From positions 1-51,240 of the forward strand of contig JAHEYJ010000006.1 of assembly GCA_023251675.1 (NCBI GenBank): DNA of 51,240 nucleotides, written 5' to 3'. The position numbers and the translations under genes are program-made. The notes beneath the pieces were generated by a model, which was given only the letters and a program-made list of their open reading frames with translations, was not told the origin of the DNA and did no database searches. Positions 28,079 to 36,804 of the stretch are shown here, piece by piece. This DNA is from Bacteroidota bacterium. Lineage in GTDB: Bacteria > Bacteroidota > Bacteroidia > Palsa-948. Each line of letters opens with the position of its first letter. Position 1 is the stretch's first letter.

Positions 28079-29059
28079 ATGAAATATTTAATTGAAAATT
28101 TTCCAGGACAATTAAAAGAGGCATTCCGTATCGGAGAGCAAGCAAAACTTTCCGGAGCGAAGAAGATCTCAAATGTTTTTATCTCAGGGCTTGGAGGTTC
28201 CGGTATAGGCGGCACAATCGTGAGTGAACTGGTCGCTATGGAAGCAACCGTTCCCATTATCGTAGGAAAAGGATATTTTATTCCAAAGTTTGTAGATAAG
28301 AATACACTCATCATCATTTCTTCTTATAGCGGAAATACAGAAGAAACGCTGAACTGCCTGAATCTTGCCCTTAAAAGAAAAGCTAAAATAGTTTGCATCA
28401 CTTCCGGCGGGAAAGCGGCAGAGATTGCGAAAAAGAAAAAACTGGATGTTATTTTGATACCCGGAGGAAACCCTCCGCGTGCCTGCCTGGGATATTCCCT
28501 TACCCAATTGTTTTTTATTCTTTTTGCAAATAAAATTATCGGCAATAGATTCAAGCAACAACTGAGATCAGCAGTGGAGTTGATTGAAACCGAAAAACAA
28601 AATATTGTATATGAAGCAAAAACCATTGCAGAGAAATTGCATGGAGAAACACCAATCATTTATGCAACTACTTATTTTGAAGGCGTCGCCATTCGTTTCC
28701 GTCAGCAGTTGAATGAAAATGCAAAAGTGTTATGCAGTCATCATGTAATTCCTGAGATGAACCATAATGAATTAGTGGGCTGGCCAAGCGGTACAGAAAA
28801 AGTTGCGGTTATTTTTCTCCGAGATCAAGACGAATACGAACGAAATAATTCACGCATTGAAATAAGCAAAGAAGTAATTAAAAAATATACTCCGAATATT
28901 ACCGAGGTTTGGTCGAAAGGGAGATCGCAGATCGAAAAAGCGATTTATTTTATTCATCTTGTAGATTGGGTATCCTTATTTCTTTCAGAGTTAAGAGGAG
29001 TAGATGCTGTAGAGGTAAAAGTGATCGATCATTTGAAAGGTGCACTTTCCAGGATATGA
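28079..29059 (+). CDS. Bifunctional phosphoglucose/phosphomannose isomerase-type SIS protein
   Basis: FISGLGGSGIGGTIVSEL, IISSYSGNTEETLNCL, GGNPPRACLGYSLTQL, EMNHNELVGW. Confidence 0.88.
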   Translation: MKYLIENFPGQLKEAFRIGEQAKLSGAKKISNVFISGLGGSGIGGTIVSELVAMEATVPIIVGKGYFIPKFVDKNTLIIISSYSGNTEETLNCLNLALKRKAKIVCITSGGKAAEIAKKKKLDVILIPGGNPPRACLGYSLTQLFFILFANKIIGNRFKQQLRSAVELIETEKQNIVYEAKTIAEKLHGETPIIYATTYFEGVAIRFRQQLNENAKVLCSHHVIPEMNHNELVGWPSGTEKVAVIFLRDQDEYERNNSRIEISKEVIKKYTPNITEVWSKGRSQIEKAIYFIHLVDWVSLFLSELRGVDAVEVKVIDHLKGALSRI

Positions 29060-29124
29060 AAATTGAATCTCCCACAATCTCCCGTACAAAGGGGGTGAGC
29101 GAAGCAGGGGGATTTCAAACTCCC

Positions 29125-29820
29125 ATGCAAAAAATAATATTCCACGACTTGGGCTTAATTGATTACAAGGAATGCTGGGATTATCAGGAAAAACTTTTTA
29201 ACGAGACTGCGTCTGAGAAAACAAGCGCCCGAACCGAAAACCGAAAACCGAAAACCGAAAACTATTTGCTGTTTTGTGAACACCCGCATGTCTATACGCT
29301 TGGAAAAAGCGGGGATGAGAAAAACTTACTGCTGAATGAATCCCAGCTTAAAAATAAAAACGCAACCTACTACAAGATAAACAGGGGAGGAGACATAACG
29401 TATCATGGTCCAGGCCAGATTGTCGGTTATCCCATATTAGATCTCGATAATTTTTTTACTGATATTCATAAATATTTGCGTTACCTGGAAGAAACAATCA
29501 TTTTAACATTGAAGGATTATGGAATCGAATCCGGAAGAATAGAAGGTCTTACCGGGGTTTGGCTCGACTGGAAAGATCCAAAAGCATCGAGAAAAATCTG
29601 TGCAATGGGCGTACGGACATCGCGTTGGGTGACCATGCACGGATTTGCCTTCAATGTGAATTCGGATCTGGGCTATTTTAAGAATATTATTCCCTGCGGA
29701 ATCCAGGATAAAGCGGTCACCTCTATGAAAAATGAACTGGGGATCGAACTGAATATGAATGATGTCAAAGAAAAAGTAAAGAAACACTTTGCCGATGTTT
29801 TTGAATGTGAGTTCGCATAA
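29125..29820 (+). CDS. lipB: Lipoyl(octanoyl) transferase
   Basis: NYLLFCEHPHVYTLGKSG, NRGGDITYHGPGQIVGYPILDL, GLTGVWLD, KICAMGVRTSRWVTMHGFAFNV; start 29125, alternative ATG 29056 overlaps the previous stop. Confidence 0.92.
   Translation: MQKIIFHDLGLIDYKECWDYQEKLFNETASEKTSARTENRKPKTENYLLFCEHPHVYTLGKSGDEKNLLLNESQLKNKNATYYKINRGGDITYHGPGQIVGYPILDLDNFFTDIHKYLRYLEETIILTLKDYGIESGRIEGLTGVWLDWKDPKASRKICAMGVRTSRWVTMHGFAFNVNSDLGYFKNIIPCGIQDKAVTSMKNELGIELNMNDVKEKVKKHFADVFECEFA
29232..29262 (+). repeat. 7-nt tandem repeat (aaccgaa x4 + aac) inside lipB
   Basis: gaaccgaaaaccgaaaaccgaaaaccgaaaact at 29231-29263; translated ARTENRKPKTENY. Confidence 0.9.
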
Positions 29821-29864
29821 TGATTGAATATTCGTAAATTCGTTATTAATCATAATTACATAAA

Positions 29865-31043
29865 ATGAAACGCGTTCAGAAAATAGTATTGAAGTTTTTT
29901 AAATGGCTTTTGATCATCATCATCATCCTGAATGTTTTAATTCTCATATCTGGGAAAACGTATCTGTATAAAGGGTTTGCCAATACATATCTGAAAGGCA
30001 GAGTTACTGCTGATATTGATGAGTATAAAATATTTGATAACAGAATTGTTAAAGCAGGTAAAACTGAGGCGTGGGCGCTTGGGAAGGATTATAATACAGT
30101 AAAAATCCCTTCGCAATATACTGGCGATATAGAACGTGTTAAAACGATCGCCTATTTGGTGATAAAGGATGATTCTATCCGCCATGAAGAATACTGGAGC
30201 GGGTACAGCGATACCTCTCACACCAGTTCCTTTTCAATGGCAAAAACATTTATCAGCATTTTGGTAGGCATTGCTATAGAAGAGGGAAAAATAAAATCAC
30301 TCGACCAGCCTGTCTCGGATTTTCTTCCGGAGTTTAAAGAGGGGAGCAGAAGCAAAGTTACACTCCGGCATTTGGTGACAATGAGTTCAGCAATAAATTT
30401 TGATGAAAGTTATATCAATCCTATCGGTTTTGCTGCTGAAGCCTACTATGGAAGTGATTTGCGTAAATTGATTTTTAAATATGATGTTGAAGGTGACCCC
30501 GGAAAAAAATTCGAATACCTGAGCGGTAATTCACAGCTTCTTGGTTTTATTCTAAGCAAAGCAACAGGGAAGAGTGTCAGTGAATATGCTGCTGAGAAAT
30601 TATGGAAACCTATTCATGCAGCGTATGATGCGTATTGGAGCCTGGATCATAAAGACGGCGACGAGAAAGCGTATTGCTGTTTCAATTCTAATGTGCGTGA
30701 TTTTGCCCGTATTGGAAAATTATATCTTGATTCAGGAAGATGGGATACAACGCAAGTAGTTCCAGTAAAATATGTTTTAGAATCTATAAATCCGGCACCT
30801 ACGATTGATGATGGTTCACCCAATCAGCGTTATGGATATGCCTGGTGGATTATACCGGCTTATAAAGGGCATAAGATCTTTTATGCGCGCGGCATTCTAG
30901 GTCAATATATTATCGATATTCCGGACCTTAAAATGATTGTTGTCCGGCTTGGGAGAAAACGGGAATTAACTTCTGTGAACGGGCACCCTTCCGATTTATA
31001 TTGGTACATAGATGCGGCCTTGGAGATGTGCGAAAAGAAATAA
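29865..31043 (+). CDS. Serine hydrolase, beta-lactamase (class C-like) family
   Basis: SSFSMAKTFISILVG (SxxK), YLSGNSQLLG (YxN-like), N-terminal TM. Confidence 0.85.
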   Translation: MKRVQKIVLKFFKWLLIIIIILNVLILISGKTYLYKGFANTYLKGRVTADIDEYKIFDNRIVKAGKTEAWALGKDYNTVKIPSQYTGDIERVKTIAYLVIKDDSIRHEEYWSGYSDTSHTSSFSMAKTFISILVGIAIEEGKIKSLDQPVSDFLPEFKEGSRSKVTLRHLVTMSSAINFDESYINPIGFAAEAYYGSDLRKLIFKYDVEGDPGKKFEYLSGNSQLLGFILSKATGKSVSEYAAEKLWKPIHAAYDAYWSLDHKDGDEKAYCCFNSNVRDFARIGKLYLDSGRWDTTQVVPVKYVLESINPAPTIDDGSPNQRYGYAWWIIPAYKGHKIFYARGILGQYIIDIPDLKMIVVRLGRKRELTSVNGHPSDLYWYIDAALEMCEKK

Positions 31044-31044
31044 G

Positions 31045-31734
31045 CTATTCGATCCTCCAGTCGATTTCTTTTAATCCTTCCTTTCTCAAAAATTCATTTG
31101 TTTTTGAGAAATGTTTGCAACCGAAAAACCCCGAATGAACGGAGAAAGGGGAAGGGTGCGGTGCTTTCAGAATATGATGTTTTGATTGATCGATCAATAC
31201 TTCTTTTGCCTGTGCAAACCTTCCCCACAGCAAGAATACAAGTCCTTGTCTTTCTTCAGAAAGTTTCCGGATAATAGCATCTGTAAAATTTTCCCAACCT
31301 TGCTTTTGATGAGACCCCGGTTGATTAGCCCTTACGGTTAATGTTGCATTTAAAAGCAAAACACCTTGCCTTGCCCAAGGTTCAAGATCACCATATTTTG
31401 GGGTCGGTATGCCAACATCAGTATGAAGTTCTTTAAAAATATTCTGAAGAGATGGGGGATTTGAAACTCCGTTGCTGACTGAAAAACACAAACCGTTTGC
31501 CTGTTTTTCACCATGATAAGGATCCTGTCCTATAATCACGACTTTTACTTTATCAAATGGAGTTAAATTTAAAGCTGCGAATATCTTTGATGCTGGAGGG
31601 AAGATCATATGCTTCTTTCGTTCTTCTAATAGGAACATTTTCAATGACTTAAAGTACTCGCTTTGGAATTCTTCCTTAAGAACCTCCTTCCAAGTTTCGT
31701 CAATGTTTGGATTTATTGAAACCTTTTCACTCAT
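31045..31734 (-). CDS. ung: Uracil-DNA glycosylase
   Basis: VVIIGQDPYHGEKQANGLCFSV, GVLLLNATLTVRANQPGSHQKQGWE, APHPSPFSVHSGFFGCKHFSKTNEFL. Confidence 0.96.
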   Translation of the reverse strand: MSEKVSINPNIDETWKEVLKEEFQSEYFKSLKMFLLEERKKHMIFPPASKIFAALNLTPFDKVKVVIIGQDPYHGEKQANGLCFSVSNGVSNPPSLQNIFKELHTDVGIPTPKYGDLEPWARQGVLLLNATLTVRANQPGSHQKQGWENFTDAIIRKLSEERQGLVFLLWGRFAQAKEVLIDQSKHHILKAPHPSPFSVHSGFFGCKHFSKTNEFLRKEGLKEIDWRIE

Positions 31735-31800
31735 TATTCCGTTGTAGACAACAAAATTAACAACCTGTAGATTCTGTTAATAAAATCTGTTTTAATTTTT

Positions 31801-31831
31801 TTTGGTTATATGATTAAAATCATTACTTTTG
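31801..31831 (+). promoter_or_regulatory. Candidate Bacteroidetes promoter (TTTG-N19-TACTTTTG)
   Basis: TTTG 31801-31804 and TACTTTTG 31824-31831 upstream of the small lipoprotein gene. Confidence 0.6.
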
Positions 31832-31907
31832 CTTTCAAGTTAAGGTTTGGTACGAAGATTGCCTTTCAAATTCAACAAATCAAAACATTAAGTAATTTAA
31901 ACACACT

Positions 31908-32039
31908 ATGAAGAAAGTTCTCGCATTCATCGCAACCATCGCTCTCTTCGCTATCATCCTTTCGTCATGCAAAAGCCACGAACTTTGTCCAGCATATGGA
32001 AAAGCAGACGTTAAAGTGAAAACTGAAAAATCAGTTTAA
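31908..32039 (+). CDS. Small lipoprotein, 43 aa (missing from ORF track)
   Basis: MKKVLAFIATIALFAIILSSCKSHELCPAYGKADVKVKTEKSV*; lipobox LSSC; flanked by promoter and terminator. Confidence 0.75.
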   Translation: MKKVLAFIATIALFAIILSSCKSHELCPAYGKADVKVKTEKSV

Positions 32040-32061
32040 GAAATCTACCTTTTTGACATTT

Positions 32062-32093
32062 ATCCGCTTTCAGTAATGAAAGCGGATTTTTTG
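32062..32093 (+). terminator. Rho-independent terminator of the small lipoprotein gene
   Basis: 10-bp perfect stem atccgctttc-agtaat-gaaagcggat followed by tttttt; overlaps the 3' end of the convergent osmC-like gene. Confidence 0.8.
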
Positions 32094-32471
32094 CTTTATA
32101 TCCGGATGTAGGCTTTTTGATACCGGGCAGGTTAAAGCTGTATGTTCCATCAACGATTTATCCTTTTGAGCAAAGTCGTTTTTGAAATGCATATCCACGT
32201 GAATTTCAGCAACTCTTCGTGGATTTTCAGCCATTACTTTCAGTATTTCTACTTTTGTTCCGTCTAGGTCAAGATGGTGTCGCTTTGCAACAATACCCAT
32301 TACTGTTAACATGCAGCATCCTAACGATGTTGCTAAAATATCTGTAGGGGAAAAGGCTTCACCTTTACCATTATTATCAATAGGTGCATCGGTAATAATC
32401 AGTTGCCCTGATTTCAAATGAGTTGCCGTGGTACGCAGCTCACCTTTGTAAATTATTTCAGACGTTTTCAT
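32070..32471 (-). CDS. OsmC family protein
   Basis: LKSGQLIITDAPIDNNGKGEAFSPTDILATSLGCCMLTVMGIVAKR...LTCPVSKSLHPDIK; start at ATG 32471. Confidence 0.88.
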   Translation of the reverse strand: MKTSEIIYKGELRTTATHLKSGQLIITDAPIDNNGKGEAFSPTDILATSLGCCMLTVMGIVAKRHHLDLDGTKVEILKVMAENPRRVAEIHVDMHFKNDFAQKDKSLMEHTALTCPVSKSLHPDIKQKIRFHY

Positions 32472-32544
32472 TATGGATCGAATTTTGACCCTCAAAAGTA
32501 TTATTATTCCGTTATGTTTAATACTTTTGTCTAAGTCATATGCC

Positions 32545-33330
32545 ATGAAATATTTTGTTGCAATAATCAGTTGTTTTTTTTCATTCACATTTATTTCAGC
32601 ACAGGAAATAGCTACCGGCATTAATCCTGCCTTGAAACAGAATGACGATGTGCAATTGCTTTATCGCAATGAACAGGAGTTTGGTGCCCATATCCATTCT
32701 GCAGGATGGGGTTTTAATTACAGAAGGTGTAAACATATAACCGGTTATAAAAAGAGGATCTATGAAATCGAAGTAACGGGTTTGCATCATCCGAAAGAAA
32801 TTAAAATAGATGTGGCAGATGCTAACAGTAAAGGTTTTTTTTATGGCAAACAATACGTTGTAAAAGTTTTACGAGGGGGTTTCGGCTATCATAAAGTTAT
32901 TACCGGGAAGAGTGACCGGCGCGGTGTAGAACTCCGGTTGCTGACACTCGCAGGGCCATCCATTGCATTCGCCAAACCTGTTTATTTGAAAATATGGTAT
33001 CCTGATGCTTCACCCACACATCCCGGACAATGGGGAAATACAGTAATTGAAAAATATGATTCAACAAACCCTTATCATATTCCTGATCATATAAGCGGGA
33101 GGGCAGGTTATTTTACCGGTTTCGGTGAAATGAATTTTTTCCCCGGAGCCTTTTTTAAATTGGGATTAAGTTTTGAGCATTCCAACCTTGATGACGATAT
33201 CAAACTGCTTGAAACCGGAATTGTTGTTGATGCATATTATAAAACGATTCCTATTATGGCTAATACACGGAACAATCAGGTATATGTGAATGTTTACCTG
33301 AACCTTATGTTTGGGAAAAAATGGTTTTAA
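32545..33330 (+). CDS. Conserved hypothetical secreted/outer-membrane protein
   Basis: Signal peptide MKYFVAIISCFFSFTFISAQ; aromatic-rich barrel-like C-terminus. Confidence 0.65.
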   Translation: MKYFVAIISCFFSFTFISAQEIATGINPALKQNDDVQLLYRNEQEFGAHIHSAGWGFNYRRCKHITGYKKRIYEIEVTGLHHPKEIKIDVADANSKGFFYGKQYVVKVLRGGFGYHKVITGKSDRRGVELRLLTLAGPSIAFAKPVYLKIWYPDASPTHPGQWGNTVIEKYDSTNPYHIPDHISGRAGYFTGFGEMNFFPGAFFKLGLSFEHSNLDDDIKLLETGIVVDAYYKTIPIMANTRNNQVYVNVYLNLMFGKKWF

Positions 33331-33348
33331 CTAGAGAATTTATTTTTT

Positions 33349-34212
33349 GTGTCTGAACTTCTTGAAATTACCCGTACCCCAAAACCAGATTGGTTAAAGG
33401 TTAAACTCCCTGCGGGAGAAAACTACCTTCATCTTCGTGCGATTGTTGACAAGCATAAACTTCATACCATTTGTGAAAGCGGCAACTGCCCCAATATGGG
33501 TGAGTGTTGGGGTGAAGGAACAGCCACATTCATGATCCTTGGAAATATATGTACACGTTCTTGCGGGTTCTGCGCAGTTGCAACCGGAAAACCTGGAGCC
33601 GTAGATCAGGAAGAGCCCCGGCGGGTTGCAAATTCTGTAAAACGCATGAATGTAAAACATTGTGTGATCACTTCGGTTGACAGGGATGATCTTTCTGACG
33701 GAGGCGCCTCCATTTGGGTTGAAACGATCAGGGAAGTGAGAAAAATTTCTCCTTGTACAAAATTCGAAACACTTATTCCTGATTTTAAAGGGGAAAGAAT
33801 CAATCTGGAAAAGGTATTTGCAGAATGTCCTGAAGTCTTATCTCACAATCTCGAAACAGTTAAAAGATTAACCAAAGAGGTTCGTGTTCAGGCGAAGTTC
33901 GAAAGAAGTCTTGATGTCCTCCGTTTGGCAAAAGCGTATGGTCTCAGGACAAAATCGGGGCTGATGCTTGGATTGGGAGAAAAAGAAGCTGAGATTATAG
34001 AATCAATGCATGATCTGCGTGAAGCAAATGTGGATGTGTTGACCCTAGGGCAATATCTTCAGCCTACAAAACAACACTTGCCGGTCATTGAATATGTTCA
34101 TCCCGAAAAATTTACAATGTATAAGGAACTAGGATTGAAAATGGGCTTTCTTTATGTTGAAAGCGGACCGTTGGTGCGTTCGTCCTATCATGCAGAAAAG
34201 CATGTTCTGTAA
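33349..34212 (+). CDS. lipA: Lipoyl synthase (radical SAM)
   Basis: [36 protein letters not shown]: both LipA Cys motifs; GTG start. Confidence 0.96.
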   Translation: MSELLEITRTPKPDWLKVKLPAGENYLHLRAIVDKHKLHTICESGNCPNMGECWGEGTATFMILGNICTRSCGFCAVATGKPGAVDQEEPRRVANSVKRMNVKHCVITSVDRDDLSDGGASIWVETIREVRKISPCTKFETLIPDFKGERINLEKVFAECPEVLSHNLETVKRLTKEVRVQAKFERSLDVLRLAKAYGLRTKSGLMLGLGEKEAEIIESMHDLREANVDVLTLGQYLQPTKQHLPVIEYVHPEKFTMYKELGLKMGFLYVESGPLVRSSYHAEKHVL

Positions 34213-34403
34213 CCTGTATTTTTCTGCACTCCCTGTGTAAAAAAAATATTTATTTCTGTTTCTCTTCTTTTAATAATGATTGCAATTTTTTTTACCTCTA
34301 TATATTAACTTGGAGTTGATTCAGTTATTCTGATTTTTACTTCTTTGATTTTCTCTTCGGGCAATTATAATTCGTAAATTCGAAACCATTTGTTATCCGT
34401 ACT

Positions 34404-35801
34404 ATGCAGTTTGAAGTAACTGAAGAATATTTAGATAAAATTTCTGTCGAGATCAGATCGAACGATATTAAATCGCTTGAGAAGAGGCTGAAAAAACTTT
34501 ATCCTGCTGATATTGCAGGTATTCTTAATGAGCTAAAACCTGAAGAAGGAAAGAAACTCTATAATTTTCTTGATGATAAGATCGCTGCTGATTCTCTTAT
34601 TGAAATGGAAGAAGATAAGCGCGAGCAGCTTCTTGCTTCCCTTACTTCCGAACAGATAGCTGACCATATTGATCACCTGCCTTCCGATGAAGCAGCAGAT
34701 GTAATACAGGAATTACCGGATAACGTCCAAGATGAAGTATTGCGGGAGCTGGAGAAAGATGATGCGGCCCAGGCAAGTGATATTGTTGATCTGTTAAAAT
34801 ATGATGAGAACAGCGCCGGAGGCCTTATGCAGAAGGAACTGGTGAAGGTAAATAAGAACCTGAACATGATTGAATGTGTACGAGAATTAAGAAAACATGC
34901 CGACCATATTGAAGATGTATATGCCGTTTTTGCAGTGGATGATGCCGACCGGTTAGTGGGCGTAATCACACTTAAAAAAGTGCTGACCTCTTCACTCAAA
35001 GCGAAGATTTCTGATGTATACGATCCGGAAGTTATTTCTGTAAAATCAAACATGGATGCGGAAGCCGTTGCGCAGTTAATGGAAAAATACAATCTTGTTT
35101 TTGTAGCTGTAGTTGACGAACTTGGCAAACTGGTTGGACGAATCAATATTGATGATGTGGTGGATGTTATTCGTAAAGAAGAAACCGAGGATCTTCAGAA
35201 AATGGCTGCCGTGCAGGTTCTTGAAGAATCATACATGAGCACTTCGTATTTTCAGATGTTAAAAAAAAGGGCCGGTTGGCTCGTGGTCTTGTTTGTAGGG
35301 GAAAGTTTTACAGCTACGGCAATGGGCTTTTTTGAAAATAATATAGCCAAAGCGGTAGTGCTTTCTCTTTTTGTCCCGCTCATTATTTCAAGCGGAGGAA
35401 ATACCGGATCGCAGGCTTCTTCCCTTATTATCCGCGCACTGGCACTGGGCGAGGTTTCTGTAAAAGAATGGTGGAAGATCTTAAGCCGCGAAATATGGAT
35501 TGGGCTTTCGCTTGGACTTATTTTAGGATTAATAGGATTCATCCGCGTTGCCGTTTGGTCGGCGTTTGTAGATGTGTACGGGCCGCATTGGCTCATGGTA
35601 GGTCTCACTGTGGGTATTTCTCTTATTGGGGTTGTCGTATGGGGAAATCTGATGGGTTCCCTGTTTCCGATACTTTTGAAAAGAGCCGGAATGGATCCGG
35701 CAGCGGCATCGGCGCCATTTGTTGCTACACTGGTAGACGTTACAGGGCTTATTATTTATTTCACAGTGGCAGCGGTTTTGCTTCGCGGAATTCTCCTTTA
35801 A
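34404..35801 (+). CDS. mgtE: Magnesium transporter MgtE
   Basis: MgtE N domain, CBS pair, TM domain with PLIISSGGNTGSQASSLIIRALALGEV. Confidence 0.95.
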   Translation: MQFEVTEEYLDKISVEIRSNDIKSLEKRLKKLYPADIAGILNELKPEEGKKLYNFLDDKIAADSLIEMEEDKREQLLASLTSEQIADHIDHLPSDEAADVIQELPDNVQDEVLRELEKDDAAQASDIVDLLKYDENSAGGLMQKELVKVNKNLNMIECVRELRKHADHIEDVYAVFAVDDADRLVGVITLKKVLTSSLKAKISDVYDPEVISVKSNMDAEAVAQLMEKYNLVFVAVVDELGKLVGRINIDDVVDVIRKEETEDLQKMAAVQVLEESYMSTSYFQMLKKRAGWLVVLFVGESFTATAMGFFENNIAKAVVLSLFVPLIISSGGNTGSQASSLIIRALALGEVSVKEWWKILSREIWIGLSLGLILGLIGFIRVAVWSAFVDVYGPHWLMVGLTVGISLIGVVVWGNLMGSLFPILLKRAGMDPAAASAPFVATLVDVTGLIIYFTVAAVLLRGILL

Positions 35802-35804
35802 AAC

Positions 35805-36761
35805 ATGAAAATCCTTTTTCTTGATACGGCGCATCCTTTTCTTAAAAAAGAACTGGAAGAAAATAATTTTTCCTGTGATGAAGATATTACTTCTTCAAAA
35901 GAAGAGATTGAAAAAAAGATATCTCAGTACGATGGAATTATTTTGCGAAGCAGGATTAATATTGATAAACAATTCATTGATTCTTTTTCTCTCCCTTCAG
36001 GGAAGGGGCGCTTTATTGCCCGAATAGGAGCCGGTATGGAACATATTGATGTGACGTATGCAGAATCCAAAGGAATAAAATGTATCTCTTCCCCCGAAGG
36101 AAATAGGAATGCAGTTGCCGAACATGCGCTTGGCATGTTATTGAATCTCCTTGATCATATTTCAAAAGCAAATGCTGAAGTAAAATCGGGTAAATGGATA
36201 CGCGAGGCGAATCGTGGAACAGAACTCGAAGGAAAGACAATTGGCATTTACGGATATGGAAATACCGGAAGTGCTTTTGCAAAAATACTGCAGGGATTTG
36301 GCGTGAAGATTCTTGCTTTTGATAAATACAAAAAGAATTTCGGGAATGCGCAGGTGAAAGAATCTGCAACGGATGAAATATTTTCAAATACCGATGTTTT
36401 GAGTTTGCATTTACCATTAACCGAAGAAACAAAGCACCTTGTCAATACGTCTTTCATTAGCAAATTCAAAAAAAATATTTACCTTATCAATACTTCGCGT
36501 GGGCCAATAGTGAAAACGGATGATCTTGTAAAAAATCTTGAGTCAGGAAAAATACTTGGAGCCGGTTTAGATGTTTTAGAATACGAAGAAACTTCTTTTG
36601 AGCTGATCCGGTCTTCAACAAAAATTGATCAGCCGGAAGCGCTGCAATATCTTTTTAATTCTAATAAAGTAATTCTTACCCCGCACATTGCCGGCTGGAG
36701 CTTTGAGTCGGGCGAAAAAATGGCCCGCATACTGGCACGAAAAATTATAGAGCTAAAATAG
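35805..36761 (+). CDS. D-isomer-specific 2-hydroxyacid dehydrogenase
   Basis: GKTIGIYGYGNTGSAFAKIL, LINTSRGPIVKTDDLV, ILTPHIAGWSFES. Confidence 0.88.
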   Translation: MKILFLDTAHPFLKKELEENNFSCDEDITSSKEEIEKKISQYDGIILRSRINIDKQFIDSFSLPSGKGRFIARIGAGMEHIDVTYAESKGIKCISSPEGNRNAVAEHALGMLLNLLDHISKANAEVKSGKWIREANRGTELEGKTIGIYGYGNTGSAFAKILQGFGVKILAFDKYKKNFGNAQVKESATDEIFSNTDVLSLHLPLTEETKHLVNTSFISKFKKNIYLINTSRGPIVKTDDLVKNLESGKILGAGLDVLEYEETSFELIRSSTKIDQPEALQYLFNSNKVILTPHIAGWSFESGEKMARILARKIIELK

Positions 36762-36804
36762 CAGCGGTTTTTTGATCCTAATTTATTGATCCGCTCACAA
36801 TCAA

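Noticed and set aside
28909-29055. Extended lipB N-terminus in the ORF track (MVEREIADRKSDLFYSSC...)
   Set aside because: Out-of-frame overlap with the end of the PGI/PMI isomerase gene; not LipB-like.
34213-34403. Possible M-box/Mg riboswitch upstream of mgtE
   Set aside because: AT-rich spacer lacking any recognisable conserved riboswitch core or terminator hairpin by eye.
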